13,131 bases of DNA, from NCBI GenBank assembly GCA_015494735.1, contig WGAQ01000022.1, positions 1 to 13,131 of the forward strand. The letters are read 5' to 3'. The notes under the pieces were generated by a model, which saw only the letters and a list, made by a program, of their open reading frames with translations, had not been told where the DNA came from and searched no databases. This stretch comes from Caldifarciminota bacterium (GTDB lineage: Bacteria > Hydrothermota > Hydrothermia > LBFQ01 > DSFT01). Positions 12,344-13,131 of this stretch are shown here, piece by piece (within the stretch, counting starts at the first letter, position 1; each line of letters begins with the position of its first letter). A program made the position numbers and the translations under genes.

Positions 12344-13131
12344 CTGGACAGCTCCAGCATTCTCTTTATGGGCAGGTATGCCCTTTCCATAACATCCTGT
12401 GGAAGGACTATTTCGTACTTCATCTCCCGGAGAGCATCCCTCAGTTTCTCTATCGTAATCATCTTCATGTATTCGCAGACGGCTTCCCTGTTGGCGGGGA
12501 GGAATTCCTTCTCAGGATTCTTCTTCTTGAGGGGGTAGAGTATCCCCACTTCCGTGGCGATGATGAACTTCTTCTTATCGCTCTGGGCTGCGTATCTAAT
12601 CATTCCGCTCGTGGATAAAATTTTAACCTCTATACCGTTGTTCTTATCCATGAGGGAGGCGTTGTACAGGCACTGGCTGCTGCATCCGCACTCTGGATGT
12701 ACCAGTAGTTCGGCATCCGGATGGGTCTCCTTCAGTTTCTTCATTTCCTCGTACGATAGTCCGGCGTGGACGTGGCATGCCCCTTCCCAGATATGGATGT
12801 TCTCCCTTCCCGTCACTCTCTTGACCCACATGCCCAGATACTTGTCGGGAAGGAGCAGGATTTCCCTGTCTTCCGGAATCGCATTTATCACCTTGACCGC
12901 ATTGGACGATGTGAACACGTAGTCGCATTCGGTTTTTACATCTGCTGTCGTGTTTATGTAGCATACCACCACGGCATCCGGATGCTGTTTCTTCCATTCC
13001 CTCAGTTGCTCCACCGTTATGGAATTCGCCAGGGAGCAGCCTGCATTCGGGTCGGGAATCAGGACGGTTTTGTCCGGATTGAGTATCTTGGCCGTTTCTG
13101 CCATGAAGTTCACTCCGCAGAAGACTATGAC
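12340..13131 (-). CDS. nadA: quinolinate synthase NadA (5' end outside window)
   Basis: 263 residues, open to the window edge, so the N-terminus (probably about 50 residues) is missing; an internal GTG at 13113 is not the true start. NadA condenses iminoaspartate with dihydroxyacetone phosphate to quinolinate in NAD synthesis, using a [4Fe-4S] cluster. Seen (numbered from the edge): IVFCGVNFMAETAKIL (2-17), PNAGCSLA with cluster Cys32, TSSNAV (74-79), PDKYLGMWV (95-103), WEGACHVH with Cys119, HPECGC (145-150), LSTSGMIRYA (172-181), IIATEVGILY (190-199) and NREAVCEYMKMI with Cys219. The 87-residue distance between the first two ligands agrees with known NadA. Extra cysteines in HPECGCSSQC mark one bacterial subgroup. 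The stop overlaps the LemA-like gene start. nadB and nadC are not visible. Confidence 0.96.
   Translation of the reverse strand, partial: VIVFCGVNFMAETAKILNPDKTVLIPDPNAGCSLANSITVEQLREWKKQHPDAVVVCYINTTADVKTECDYVFTSSNAVKVINAIPEDREILLLPDKYLGMWVKRVTGRENIHIWEGACHVHAGLSYEEMKKLKETHPDAELLVHPECGCSSQCLYNASLMDKNNGIEVKILSTSGMIRYAAQSDKKKFIIATEVGILYPLKKKNPEKEFLPANREAVCEYMKMITIEKLRDALREMKYEIVLPQDVMERAYLPIKRMLELSS

Overview
The window looks like chromosomal DNA of a bacterium, probably a thermophile or a member of an uncultured candidate phylum. The bacterial signs are a DnaB-type replicative helicase, a class I GAPDH, FolK, an Rrf2 regulator, strong AAGGAGG ribosome binding sites and a secreted pectate lyase whose C-terminus resembles a type IX (Por) sorting tail. 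Two genes are of archaeal type: the HerA DNA-end helicase and methionine adenosyltransferase. Arg codons AGG/AGA and Ile ATA are frequent. WOR-3/Hydrothermae-like lineages would fit this mixture, but that placement is inference and no taxonomic marker is present.

Layout. Bases 1-424 are the end of a CRISPR array (30-bp repeats, 36-38-bp spacers). It enters from the left edge, carries one duplicated spacer, and decays rightward into a degenerate last repeat near 460-488. No cas gene is in the window. A 38-codon ORF with a good ribosome binding site may follow (494-610). On the + strand come herA (624-2165) and a compact overlapping cluster: Rrf2/IscR-like regulator, inositol-monophosphatase family enzyme, stand-alone PUA-like RNA-binding protein and folK (2183-4277). 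The pectate lyase gene (4313-5824) follows and runs 23 bp tail-to-tail into the next operon.

The minus-strand operon (8921 to 5802) is tandem-UspA, dnaB, and a signal-less BtuF/FepB-type binding protein coupled to dnaB by an ATGA overlap. A 150-bp divergent control region separates it from gapdh-gcvH (9072-10452, + strand). A GC-rich hairpin (10458-10475) lies between gcvH and the last, minus-strand operon, which enters from the right edge: nadA (5' cut), a LemA-like membrane protein and archaeal-type metK. The lemA-like gene overlaps metK by 86 bp.

The genes are mostly housekeeping: DNA replication and end processing, folate, NAD and SAM supply, glycolysis, one-carbon lipoyl carrier and stress. 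No clear new multi-gene system is visible. The most notable signals are the CRISPR tail (duplicated spacer, a spacer made of a 10-bp tandem repeat, degenerate end), a TTTAAnnT element just upstream of five transcription-unit starts that suggests the organism's -10 box and leaderless transcripts, the dnaB/binding-protein coupling, and the long lemA-like/metK overlap.
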